Below, one piece after another: positions 9,638-20,720 of a DNA stretch of 64,000 nt. Origin of the DNA: Cichorium intybus (taxonomy: Eukaryota > Streptophyta > Magnoliopsida > Asterales > Asteraceae); NCBI GenBank assembly GCA_023525715.1, contig CM042016.1, forward strand, positions 78,723,382-78,787,381, read 5' to 3'. Both the position numbers and the translations under genes were made by a program. The notes under the pieces are model-generated. The model worked only from the letters and a program-made list of their open reading frames with translations, ran no database searches and was not told the DNA's origin. Each line of letters opens with the position of its first letter. Within the stretch, counting starts at the first letter, position 1.

Positions 9638-12600
9638 TTAGAAATAGTATTTTCTTAGGTTTTGCATGTTCCATGTTCTAGGTATTGCTCTTCCTTCCAT
9701 TGTTTCCAAAGTGTACGAGCCATTGCGGTTTGCCTCGATGACCTTGTAAGGTCCTTCCCAGGTTGGGCCTAGCTTTCCCTGGGGTTCTGCGTGACTTACC
9801 TCGTTTTTCCTCAGAACCCAATCGTTGACTTTGAGAGCCCTTCCCTTTACTTGTTGATTGTAATATTTTTCTGCCTTGTGTTTTAGAGTTGCTTGTCGTA
9901 GGAGGGAGATTTCCCTATTCTCTTCCAGTAAGTCGATATTCTGTCGGAGGTCTTTATCAGTTTGCTCTGGGGAGAAATTGGCGATTCGTAGCGACGTTAC
10001 CATTAGCTCTGGGGGTAGGAATGATTCAGTTCCGTAGACCAGGCTGAAAGGTGTTTCCTGGGTGCTAGTTCTGGGGGTGGTTCCGTAGGACCATAGGACA
10101 CTGGGTAGTTCCTCCACCCAGCTCCCCTTTGCTTTACCTAGCCGTTTCTTAATCCCGTTCACTATTGTTCTGTTAGATACCTCCATCTATCCGTTTGCTT
10201 GTGGATGAGCCACCGAAGTGAAACGTTGGTGGATTTTCTTGTCAGTACACCACCCTTTGAAGGGGTTTTCTGCGAATTGGAGGCCGTTGTCGCTGATTAG
10301 GGTTCTTGGTGTGCTGAATCGCGTAAGGATGGACTTCCACATGAACTTGATTATTGACCTTCCCGATATGTTGGCCACAGGTTCGGCTTCGATCCACTTC
10401 ATGAAGTAGTCTACTACCACGATCAAGAACTTTACTCTTCCAGGCGCTTCTGGGAAAAGGCCCACTATGTCTATTCCCCACTGATGGAACGGCCATGGGG
10501 TCGTTATGTTCGTTAGCTGTGTGGAAGGCAAGCTCTGTACCGGTGCAAATATTTGGCATGCGACACATTTCTTTGTTAGTTCCACCGCGTCTTGTTGTAT
10601 TTCTGGCCAGTATACCACCATTCGTAGTACTCTTCCAGTTAGTGCCCTTGTGCCCTCGTGCGCTCCTGCGTCTCCCGAGTGCGTTTCTTGCAACAATTCT
10701 TGTCCTTCCCGGCTTGTTATACATTTCAGCCATGGGACAAGGTATCCTTTCTTGTATAACCTCCCGTCCATTATGGAGTATTGTGGGGCTTTGATCCTTA
10801 TCTTTCTGGCTTGCGTTTCGTCTTCTGGCAGGATTCCATGTTTGATGTACTCAATGATTAGGGTCATCCATGCCATTGTTTCGTTTGTTATCTCCTTCAC
10901 TTCGGTTTCTTCTATGCTTTGCTCTTTAAGTACTTCCACCAGTACTTTCTTCGTTAGATGGTCAAACGATGTTGATGCCAACTTGCTTAGCGCGTCGGCC
11001 CTCCGGTTTTCCAACCTTGGAATCTGCTTGATGGTGAACGAGTTGAACGCTATGGTTATGTTGATGACCATTTCTACGTACCGTTTCATTCTCGGGTCCC
11101 TGGCTTCATATGTTCCATTCCCTTCGTTTGTTACTAGCATAGAGTCGCTGAGGACTTCCAGATCTTTAACCGTGCTACTCGTTGCAAGGCGCTGTCCGGC
11201 GATTAACGCTTCATATTCTGCTTCATTGTTGGAGGTCTGGAAGTCGAATCTCAGTGCGTATGTCATTTCTTCATTCTGGGGGCTTTGGAGGATTAGTCCA
11301 GCGCCACAGCCTTCTTTCTTGATGGCGCCGTCCGTGTGCAACTTCCAGGTTGTGTTTTCTTTTTCAGGAGCCGTTATCGTATTGCATTGCCGCCCCTCCG
11401 TTTCTGGTACTTCCAGCAAGACATCCGCTAATGCCTGCCCCTTGATGCTTACTCGTGGGTGGTATTCTATATCGTGCTCTCCAAGTTCGATTGCCCATTT
11501 TGCCAGTGTTCCTGATGTTTCTGGCTTCAACATTATTTGCTTGAGTGGCTGGCTCATTCTTACTTCGATTTTGTGGGCTTGGAAATACCGCCTCAGGCGT
11601 CTTGTTGCGTATATCAGTGCAAGAACCAGTTTTTCTAAGATCGGGTAATTGATTTCTGGTCCCTGTGGCGCTCTGCTTACAAAGTATACTGGTGATTGTC
11701 TGCCTTCCCGTTCTGTTACCAGCACTGCTGAGATGGCTTCTCTGGAGGTAGAAAAGTACATCACCAATGTTTCCCCGGCGATTGGGCTGGACAGTGTTGG
11801 CAGGGTGGTTAGGACTTTCTTCAACTGTTCCCACGCCTTGTCCGCGTCGGGGGTCCACTTAAAGCCGCCTTTGCTTACGTCACCTTTTAGGGTATGGAAT
11901 AATGGAACTGCTCTTTCTGCCAATTTTGCTTCGAATCTTCCCAGCGCTGTCAGTTTTCCATTCAGGCCCTGCATGTCCTTCAGGGTGGCTGGGGTTGGCG
12001 TTTTTACTAAGTCCCTTACCTTGCTTGGGCTGGGCTGTATTCCATCGTTGGTGATGTAGTACCCTAGGAATTGCCCCTCCTCTATAGCGAAGGTGCATTT
12101 GGATGGGTTTAGTTTCATTTTAGTTCTCTCCAAGGTGGTGAGTGTTTCTCGTATGTCCTCCAGTAGGTCCGGGCCACTCCTGCTATTAATCACAATGTCG
12201 TCTACGTAGACTTTAATGTTCCGGCCGATTTGGGGAGTGAACACCCGGTCTACCAGCCGTTGGTATGTGGCGCCCACATTCTTTAATCCAAAGGGCATTT
12301 TTTGGTAGCAGAACGTTCCATGGTCTGTGTAGAACGCTGTCTTTTCCTCGTCCTCTTTTTTCATCAGGATCTGGTGGTCGCCTTTGTAGGCGTCCAAGAA
12401 ACACTTCCAGCGAAACCCGTGCAGTGATTCGATCTTCTGGTCTATCTCCGGTAGTGGATAGCTGTCTTTTGGACAGGCCTTGTTGAGGTCTTTATAATCA
12501 ATGCACATCCGCCAGCTATCGTTGGATTTTTTGACAATCACGGGATTCGCAATCCATGTGGGGAATATTGCTTCCCTTAAGATCCCTGCCTGCACTAGCT

Positions 12601-12660
12601 TTGTTACTTCTTTGTTAATAGCGTCATTGCGTTCTCCTGCTTGCCCCTGCTTTTTTGTTT
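9638..12660 (-). pseudogene. T2 pol: RT, RNase H, archaeal-type RNase H, integrase
   Basis: Long open stretch 12595-10187 continued by 10186-9638 after one stop. In order on the minus strand: RT with RMCIDYKDLNKACPKDSYPLP and catalytic YVDDIVINS (about 12205); a classical RNase H region with MYFSTSREAISAVLV (about 11700) and EKLVLALIYATRRLRRYF; a second, archaeal-type RNase H with LHTDGAIKKEGCGAGLIL and NNEAEYEALIAGQRLA; integrase with the zinc-binding segment CVACQ, then GIDIVG, ISDNGLQF and HPQANG. The two RNase H domains are a Tat hallmark. The stop at 10187 sits between HPQANG and MEVSNRTIV, next to the catalytic Glu. Upstream, near 12600-12650, the frame shifts relative to the protease part. 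Otherwise T2 pol is well preserved, much better than T1 pol. Confidence 0.92.
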
Positions 12661-12825
12661 TACTGGGGTGCTACCTGGTTGGATGTTGAGGCTGTGCTCA
12701 ATGACTTCTCTTTCTATGCCCACCATGTTTGTGGGTTTCCATGTGAAGACATGTTTGTATCGTTGCAGGAGGGTTATTAGTTCGCTGCGTGTTTCCCCTG
12801 GCAGAGTGGTCCCTATTTTGACGGG

Positions 12826-13392
12826 CTACTCCGGGTGATCAGGGTTAATGATCATACTGGCGTCTGCCGCCTCCAGCTTTGGACGTTTCGGGTTACGGAT
12901 GAGTTCTGACAGTTGGAGTATCAGGAAACACTCCAATGGTTTACATACGATGGCGATCACCGTGGCAGGCCCTTCTGGCGTCTGAAACTTTAGGGTGTCA
13001 TGTACCGTTGATGCTACCGCCCCGAATTTTAGCAGGCCAGGTCTTCCCAGCAGGATGTTATGCTCTGAAGGTGTCTGTACGACCACGAATTCGATTAGGA
13101 CTGTTTTCTTGGTTTGGTCGTCGTGACTGTGTAAGGTTAAGGGGACTGGAAGGATTTCCAGTGGCCAGATACTGTGGCCAGTGAATCCTACTAGGCTTCC
13201 CTTTGCTGGTTTGAGGCCATCCTTGATTATCTGAGGAAGTTGCACGAAGCAGTTCTCATAGAGGATATCTGCGGCGCTTCCCCCGTCTATGTAGACCATG
13301 TGCACTATGGTTTGTCCTACGTAGCCCGCTATCACCAATGGGTCATCACCTTGCCAGTGGTCCGGCTTGGGGTCGTTGTTCGAGAATTCCAC
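12826..13392 (-). CDS. T2 aspartic protease region of Pol
   Basis: A 188-residue open segment containing the retropepsin region: WQGDDPLVIAGYVG, then VYIDGGSAADILYENCF, where DGGSA is the Tat form of the D-T/S-G catalytic motif, and further on SEHNILLGRPGLLKFGA with the conserved second motif ILLGRPGL. The enzyme cuts the Gag-Pol polyprotein inside particles. The T1 counterpart (49078-49754) matches along its length. It continues upstream into the gag C-terminus and downstream toward RT, where a frameshift intervenes near 12600-12650. As an isolated open piece it is not broken, but it depends on a broken gag. Confidence 0.85.
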   Translation of the reverse strand: MEFSNNDPKPDHWQGDDPLVIAGYVGQTIVHMVYIDGGSAADILYENCFVQLPQIIKDGLKPAKGSLVGFTGHSIWPLEILPVPLTLHSHDDQTKKTVLIEFVVVQTPSEHNILLGRPGLLKFGAVASTVHDTLKFQTPEGPATVIAIVCKPLECFLILQLSELIRNPKRPKLEAADASMIINPDHPE

Positions 13393-14212
13393 GTTCAGTG
13401 CTTTCTGGGCAATCCGTTTTGCTAGAGGGCTGGACGGTTATGCCCTGCTCTGCTGGAATGATCGGATGGCGAGGATCTCCATTTCCGGTGCTTTGTGCTG
13501 GTGGTCGCCCTTTTGCGGTTTAATGGCTTGTTGTTCTCTCTCGTTTCTTTCTCGAATGTTTCTTGCAATTTCAACTAGGTTGCCCTTCAGTTGTTTGTCT
13601 GCAATTTCTCTGCGCAGCATGGTGCAGTCGTGCGTGTTGTGAGTCTTGCTGCGATGGTATTCACAATATCTAACTGTATCTCCCTGGTTTCGTCTGTTGT
13701 GACCGTCTCATATGGCATATACGTCGCTGCGCCTACCCCGTCCTCCGTCCTTGGGGTGTGCGTTGTACCTCCGGAACGGACGGTTGCCTGGATTTGTGTG
13801 TCGTTGGGCCACCGTGCTGTAAGGGTGGCCATGGAACCTGTCGCTTCGTCTCTCTATGGCAGCCCAGAGGTATGCCTGTTTTTCAGCTGTGCCTTCTTCC
13901 TGCCGTAGAAATCGTTCTACGCTTTCCTTCAACTCGTGTCGGGATTGTGGTGGTCTCCCCAAGAACTTCCTTGAGAGTAACCATGGCAGGAGCCCCCATG
14001 TGAATGCCCCTATGATGAGCTTATCGTCTTGTCCTGGGACGTCTAGGGTGGCCTTGTTAAATCTTTGGAAGTAGTCTTTCAGGGATTCGCCTTCTCGTTG
14101 CTTGCACCCCATGATGGCGCTGTTGTCTCCTCTGTACTTTCGTAATTGCATCAAGTTCATTAAGAACTGTTGTTTTAGTTGTTTGAAGTTATGGATGCTG
14201 TTTGCAGCTAGG
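13393..14212 (-). pseudogene. T2 gag, C-terminal part
   Basis: Right after the K insertion point T2 Gag resumes with NSIHNFKQLKQQFLMNLMQL and continues through CKQREGESLKDYFQRFNKAT, LDVPGQDDKLIIGAFTWGL and SVERFLRQEEGTAEKQAYL to a stop at 13708. It parallels T1 Gag residue by residue but keeps the lysines and tryptophans where T1 has stops. Further on (13620-13393) is the Lys/Glu-rich linker LRREIADKQLKGNLVEIARN leading to protease, in a shifted frame. The N-terminal part lies at 32492-33176, on the far side of K. A second copy of the segment 13761-14212 is present at 20269-20720 through tandem duplication. Confidence 0.88.
14208..14212. repeat. Target-site duplication of K, left copy (CTAGG)
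   Basis: CTAGG at 14208-14212 is repeated at 32487-32491, directly outside TGTGACAATTG and GGGGGTGTGACA. A further CTAGG at 20716-20720 precedes the second LTR copy because the flank was included in the tandem duplication. Confidence 0.95.
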
Positions 14213-16965
14213 TGTGACAATTGTAAATTTTGGTCAACGAAAGTCAACTGTAGTCAAACGAAGCGTACGTTAATCCATATGTTGAAAAGTTATTTTCCAT
14301 AACTTTTGCGATGATTATTAAATATTATAATACTACGTATGCTAATTCAAAATAATTATCGAGTAAACATCGAAAATACGGACAATAAACTACTGTAGCG
14401 TAAAAATTCGATAATCGTACAATTATTATTTTGAGAATAATAATATTCATAGAACGATCTACTCGTAAATACGAACTTGTGGATATATAGAACGTCGAAA
14501 ACGGAGTTCGTATGTGAAAGTTACAACCATTAAATCGCTGTGAACGGATAAATGTATACAGGGTTTGGACTCAAAATACAAAATGTGGTGCCTTAAACAT
14601 CAAATATAAAATAACAATTCATATAATATGGAACGTAATAATATCTAGTATTTAATTTCAATGCCAAATTCGATTTCCGGTAAAATGCCAAGAATCGCGA
14701 AATCAGAAGAATACTGCGCTTAAACACGTATTGCAACATCCAAGGAGTTATAATTCAATCAAAATAAATGTTTGACAATGTTTTTATACAAAATAATTAT
14801 TTAGAACTTCGTTTTGTCAAAAACTCATAAAAATTTACTAAACGTCTTACGATTTTATAAAGATCACCTATTTTTATAAGTATATTGTATTTTTTTATAA
14901 AAACTAACACACCCCACCCCACCCCCCCTAACCCTATTGGCAGCCAAGGGAGCCTCCAACATCTTTTCATGATCTAAATTCTACTATTCCATATCCTAGC
15001 CAAGTGGTCTAGAAGTTATTTCTTTTATTAAACAATTAAAAGGTAAAATCTCCAAATGTTTATGGAAGAATAGCTTTTCATTTAGACATCATCCACCCAA
15101 ACTCTCTCCTCTCCCTCTCTTGCTCTCGGCTCACTCTCTCCCTCTCTTCTTCACTTCCAAACCCGCCACCATCATCATCTTCACAAAACTTCAATTCCAA
15201 GCTTCTTTTGCAAGTCTAAGTGGTAAGACTCCTTCATCTTTTGATTCTAATCTATATAACATAAGTTTTACACCATTTACACACACTAACATCTATGAAA
15301 AACCATTGGGTAATAGCATTGTCCAAGGGTCCTCCGAGCTCCAAGGCTTGGATCTTCAATCCTACCACCGATCTTCCAAGAAATACTTAGTTTTTAAGCC
15401 AAGCACGCTACAAGGGTGAGTTCATACCCCTCATTTTCATCTGTTGAAACCTTTTTGGGGGAGAATACAAGTTCATTTACTATAAATGTTGTTTTATTCA
15501 AGTTTATATGTGTTTAAATACTATAAATGATGTTTTACACAAATTTATAAAACTAGTTGTTGTGTAAAAATGTTTTTGACATGAAATATGGATAGTTCTA
15601 TGTATGATGATCATAATGATGTATAATGTTAATGTAAAAGTTTCCAAACTATAAATAAAGTGTGTAAAGATGTTAGTTCTTGGACAAAAATGTTATAAAG
15701 ACGAAAACTAGAAAATGTGTAAAGATGATATTGACATGAAATATGGATAGAACCATGTATTATAAACACTATGACATATTAAGTTGTGTAAAAGTTACAA
15801 AACTACAAACAAAGTGTACAAAAATACTAGATCTTGGATATAAACGTTATAATAACGAAAACTAGTAAAAACTACGTTTTTATAAACAAAAATACTATTT
15901 TCTAGAAAAAATTGTTATAACCAAGTTATTACACCATTTTTGTGAGAAATATCTTAAAAGATTATATTTATAATCATTTGAATAAGTTATCGTTATTATT
16001 CACAAAAATATGATTATTACGAAGAAATACTAAAAATAGACTATTATTGGAATAGTTTATGAACACAAGGTTATTATGACGTTGAACATGACAAAAATAA
16101 TTATATAAAATTATATAATTATTAAACAATACTATATTATCATGGAAAAAATGATAATGGATGATTACAAGAGTTACTATATACAAATTTTACGAACACA
16201 AGTTGATTTGAAATACATACATTTTTGTGAGATGAATCTTCACAGTACTTTTATAAGTACCTACTATAAGTCCTGAACTTTTATAACCAGAGTCTCGGTA
16301 AGAGAGCGCGATATTTGAGTATAGATCTATACGGGGATTGACAACCCCGCACCTGAGCTGCTAGCTACAGATTGACTGGCAGGTCTGAGGTGTCCAAATG
16401 TCTACCATTCCGATGCCTGAAGAACGTCGCAGCAGGCCAACTAGTCACAACATGGTTATAGGGTATCTCACATGGGAAAATAATCAACTTAATAACTTTT
16501 ATAAATTGTTTACATGGAAATATACATTTCTAAGGAAATTACACTACAATTTTACATATTACATTTTAGTCTATGGGATTTAAAGACTTGGACATTTCTA
16601 TAAGAAAATATGGGATTTTCTTGGTTCTCAACACTATCGCTTACAAACAAAGGACTTTTCTTATACAAAATCTTATGAACTCACCAACTTAATTGTTGAC
16701 ACTTTTTCAACTACTTGTATTCTCAGGAAATTGATAAGGTAAACCTCCAGCACTATTTGAAGAGACGTTACGACGTCGTTTTTGTTCATTTTGATATCAT
16801 TTGTAATTGTATTTTAAAACACACAACTTTTAACGATGTAACATTTGCAATTATTATATGATGGTTGTTTTGCTTGGAATCACTATTATTCAACTTTGTT
16901 ATGATATTGTTCATGAAGTCATCCACCCTTGAACTATTCCGCCAATACAGTTTGGGGGTGTGACA
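14213..16965 (+). repeat. K LTR, copy 1 (5' LTR, 2,753 bp)
   Basis: Starts TGTGACAATTGTAAATTTTGG and ends TTTGGGGGTGTGACA before the primer site. Copy 2 (20721-23473) has the same length and differs at a handful of bases; copy 3 (29727-32486) differs at about 14 of the first 540 bases by eye. Contents are AT-rich U3, an ACACCCCACCCC tract at about 14910, a CT-rich stretch (15105-15160) typical of a plant transcript leader, and AT-rich U5. No convincing protein lies inside. Confidence 0.95.
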
Positions 16966-16968
16966 GAT

Positions 16969-16980
16969 TGGTATCAGAGC
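16969..16980 (+). other. Primer-binding site of K, copy 1
   Basis: TGGTATCAGAGC, complementary to the 3' end of initiator tRNA-Met, three bases after the LTR end. The duplicated copy is at 23477-23488. Confidence 0.95.
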
Positions 16981-17495
16981 ATTGTTTATAGTGAACTAAG
17001 TATATCAATCCATTTAAAGATATACAACTATAAATACAATGGGACTAAAACTCTCGAAAACATTTTGGTACAAGTATACTTTTAAAATTACAAAGATAAT
17101 TTTTATAAAAGTATAAGTACATACATACATACTAGAATGATACCATAACGAAAACATACAAAAGAGGTAGGATGAGTTGAACACTACATATAAGCCTAAG
17201 TATTTTTGGTAATTATATCTTGGATACATAGAGCCTGATCAACTGTATTGATCCAAGATATGATTAACGTATACTTAGGAATAGTCGTGGTGAACAACAA
17301 GTCCGAACACTTACCAATAACCAAATAACTAAACATAAGATATAAAATACTATAGGAGTATTTTATGACGCTATAGAACTAAACATGAAGTTAAAATACT
17401 ATATGAGTATTTTGTGTACATTACTTAATTATATATATGTGTATTTAAGAATCCCCTTTATATACTTCTTACACCCCAATCCTCGTACAGACGTT

Positions 17496-18224
17496 ATGGC
17501 CGGACATCACCTACCAGGAGACCCTTACTACCCAGAATAATAACCGGAAGAAATGTCGGATAGTGAGGACCAATGGGACGAGGAGGAGTCCGATGACGAA
17601 CCCGAAGTCATCAACCCCCGCCACCCAATCCGCGAGCATCATGCACCACTCCCGGAGCCGAGCTTCCAGGTATACCGCCACCCTGGTGACCCATTATGGA
17701 TGCGTACTCCTCGAAAGAGGGTACTCCCCATCCACCATCCCTTACTAATAGAAGAACCTCTTCAGGACCCGACGCCAGAATGGGCTGAGCGCCTACGCCA
17801 GTGGAGCCGGGAACAAGGCCTAATTCCCCCTTATGGCAGGTGTCGAGACTTCTTCGACCACAGCGAGGGAGGTTCCGCAGACCGAGCCTTACCGGTCATG
17901 ATCGGGCGTATTAGCCGCCAGGAGGAGCGGATCAGGGCGACATCCAGCCAAGTCCTGGATGTGGGGGCCACTACGGAGGTCACCACAGCACGCGTCCGAC
18001 ACCTCGACGAGGCTCATCACCGTACTTCCGAGATGGTCGACTCGCTTGAGGAGGATGGGAGGACGACTATGGGGATGTTCCGAGAGGCCTTCGTGCAGAT
18101 ATCAGAGTCCGAGCAGAGGATACGGGACATAGAGCAGAGGGCTGAGGAGGCTGTGCGAGAGGCTGCCGATCTGAGGGCACAAGTAGCCGCGCTTCGTGGA
18201 GACCAGGGATCCAGTTCGTCATGA
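17496..18224 (+). pseudogene. K leader ORF upstream of gag (ORF0), copy 1
   Basis: An extra ORF between the primer site and gag. The uninterrupted part runs from ATG 17553 to 18224 (223 residues). It has a very acidic N-terminus (MSDSEDQWDEEESDDEPE), a Pro/His/Arg-rich middle, and from about residue 125 a hydrophilic helical region with heptad character (for example SEQRIRDIEQRAEEAVREAA), so a coiled coil is likely; it ends GDQGSSSS. Eighteen codons upstream in the same frame another ATG (17496, MAGHHLPGDPYYPE) is separated by a TAATAA double stop at 17538-17543. I do not recognise a named family. Possible roles are a Gag partner or a nucleic-acid-associated factor, both guesses. It may simply have been the N-terminus of a longer protein. 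It is not in the frame of gag. Confidence 0.7.
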
Positions 18225-18638
18225 GTAGTACTCGTACTACTCAAATTTTGTTATAGACTAGGATATTATGAGCAAGCACTATACGCTACACGCTCTTGTA
18301 TGTAGGCACGACCCTACAATTAAGTGATTACACTCTTTGTGGGTCGTTACGCCGTCCGTTTATTGTTGCATTGTAGACCTCTGCGAAGGTCAAATTTTTT
18401 CTATCTCAAATGAATGTAATGCTACAAATTATTATTAATATGATGACGTATATTATTTATGAAACGTTGTACAAGTGTTTGATATGTATGTTTGATACTC
18501 GATTATGGTTACAACTTACGAAGAGAAAAAGACAAAGATAAACTTAAGATATAATCGGCGTATCCTAATGACAACATACTTATAATAATCCTTACAGAAA
18601 CTAACCGACGTCAAATCTTGAATCCTTGTGGCAGAAAT
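18225..18638 (+). other. K spacer between ORF0 and gag, copy 1
   Basis: 414 bp of AT-rich sequence between the ORF0 stop and the gag ATG, repeated at 24733-25146. It begins with the inverted word GAGTAGTACTCGTACTACTC (18223-18242), which could form a short hairpin directly after ORF0. No gene seen. Confidence 0.6.
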
Positions 18639-20268
18639 ATGCCACCCCGTCGAAGAAACGCTAGGCGCACACCAATCGCAACTCCCGAGCCACCCATGAT
18701 GGACTCAGCTACTTTCCAAGCTGCTGTTACTGCTGCGGTAGCAGCTGCTATCGCTCAGATAAACTCAAATGGGACGAATGGAAACGGAAGCAGAAATGGC
18801 ACCAATGACTCCACAAATGAAGAAACATCAAACCAATCGCGAGTATGTACGTACAAGGACTTTGCGAATTTCAAACCTATGGCTTTCCATGGTACTGGTG
18901 GTGTCCTTGCTCTCACGAGATGGATTGAGAAGACTGAATCAATCTTTGATATCTTTGCATGCCCCGAAGAATTTAAAGTCAAATTCGCCGCCTGTACCTT
19001 TGCTGAGACGGCCATGTCCTGGTGGAAGGGTCATGTTAAGGCTCTGACACTTCCTGTGGCCAACTCGATGAGATGGGAGGAACTGAAGACCATGATGATG
19101 AAAGAGTACTGCCCCAGAGGGGAGAACCAAAAACTAGAACATGAGCTGTGGAACCTTACCATGAAAGGTTCAGATCTGACCGCCTACACGAACAGATTCA
19201 ATGACTTCGCAACCCTCTGCCCTGCTATGGTCATGCCAGAATCTGTGAAAGTGGAACGTTATATCTGGAGACTATCTCCTCAGATCCAGGGGAACGTAGA
19301 AGCGGCAAGCCCCGCCACCTTCGACAGTGCCAAACGACTGGCCCAACGATTAGTCGACCATGGGATTCGCCAGGGCACCATGACCCCTAAAACTGATCAA
19401 CCAAAAGAGAAGGACCACAAAAGAAAACCCTGGAACAGGGGAGAGGTCAGCCTAACCAAGAAGGTGCCAAGAGACAACAGATTGTGGCAGTTCGTGCAGC
19501 CACTGTCCCGACTACCCCAACAGCAACCAAGCAGTATAATGGGACACTACCCAAGTGCAACAAGTGTAATTTCCACCATACCGGAGCCTGTAGGGAAATG
19601 CACTGCTCAAACTGTAACAAAAAGGGGCACACCGTCCGGTTCTGCAAGGCGCTAACCCCACAAACCACCCAAGCCACTAATGCTGGGGTGAGTCAAGCTT
19701 GCTATGGTTGTGGAGAGATGGGGCATTACAAGCGTGATTGCCCAAAGACAAAGACCAATGGGAGAAATGGAAGAGTCCTAGCTATGGGACGTGCGGAAGC
19801 GGTGGAGGATCCCACTGTGGTTACCGGTACGTTCCTCGTCAATAATTCATATGCTTATATTCTATTTGATAGCGGTGCGGAGAGGAGCTTCGTAAGCCAC
19901 GAGTTTAAGAACTTACTAAAACAAAAACCTCAACCACTCAATGAAACATTTACGGTAGAAATGGAAAATGGCAAAACAGAAAGCACAAACGACATATACA
20001 TAGGCTGTACACTTACTCTGGACGATCACTCCTTTCAAATCGACTTAATGCCTGTTAGAATAGGAAGCTTTGATGTGATTGTTGGTATGGATTGGCTAAT
20101 CCCCCATCATGCCGACATCATGTGTTACGAACGAGGGATCCGACTTCATCTGCCGGATGACAAGACCCTTGTTATCTACGGTGATAAACCCAGTACCAGC
20201 CTCCGAATCGTGTCTTGCATCAAAGCCCGAAAGTACCTACAGAAAAGATACCATGCCTTCCTAGCCCG
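18639..20268 (+). pseudogene. K gag and truncated pol, copy 1
   Basis: Gag starts at ATG 18639 (MPPRRRNARRTPIATPEPPM) and carries the retrotransposon Gag core: FHGTGGVLALTRWIEKTESI, AETAMSWWKGHV, YTNRFNDFATLCPAM and YIWRLSPQIQG. Near 19435 the frame changes by one base; downstream in the new frame come two CCHC knuckles (CSNCNKKGHTVRFC and CYGCGEMGHYKRDC) and the protease motif FDSGAERSFVSHEF. The coding sequence is then cut at 20268, where it joins a copy of T2 gag sequence in the reverse sense, so no RT follows. Apart from very few substitutions it is the same as copy 2 (25147-26776). It is a passive by-product of the tandem duplication. Confidence 0.92.
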
Positions 20269-20720
20269 CGTTGTACCTCCGGAACGGACGGTTGCCTGGA
20301 TTTGTGTGTCGTTGGGCCACCGTGCTGTAAGGGTGGCCATGGAACCTGTCGCTTCGTCTCTCTATGGCAGCCCAGAGGTATGCCTGTTTTTCAGCTGTGC
20401 CTTCTTCCTGCCGTAGAAATCGTTCTACGCTTTCCTTCAACTCGTGTCGGGATTGTGGTGGTCTCCCCAAGAACTTCCTTGAGAGTAACCATGGCAGGAG
20501 CCCCCATGTGAATGCCCCTATGATGAGCTTATCGTCTTGTCCTGGGACGTCTAGGGTGGCCTTGTTAAATCTTTGGAAGTAGTCTTTCAGGGATTCGCCT
20601 TCTCGTTGCTTGCACCCCATGATGGCGCTGTTGTCTCCTCTGTACTTTCGTAATTGCATCAAGTTCATTAAGAACTGTTGTTTTAGTTGTTCGAAGTTAT
20701 GGATGCTGTTTGCAGCTAGG
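20269..20720 (-). pseudogene. Duplicated fragment of T2 gag
   Basis: A copy of 13761-14212 carried by the tandem duplication, on the minus strand: NSIHNFEQLKQQFLMNLMQL through LRQEEGTAEKQAYL. It differs from the original by a Lys-to-Glu change in NFKQL/NFEQL. It is flanked on the right by CTAGG and the second K LTR. The frame runs on into K LTR sequence, which is meaningless. Confidence 0.93.

Noticed and set aside
10506..11648. A 380-codon open frame on the + strand.
   Set aside because: It lies exactly opposite the RT-RNase H part of T2 pol, is Ser/Cys/Phe-rich like a reverse shadow, and shows no domain of its own.
15120..15419. A 99-residue open frame present in all three K LTR copies (also 21628 and 30634).
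   Set aside because: It has no ATG (starts at TTG), is Ser/Thr-rich from a CT-rich leader, and copies 1 and 2 are a recent duplication; only two residues differ in copy 3, but few differences are expected over 300 bp.
20269..20720. An independent second insertion of K with its own CTAGG target duplication.
   Set aside because: The CTAGG and 452 bp of identical T2 flank in front of the second LTR, plus the exact 6,508-bp offset, are explained by one tandem duplication.
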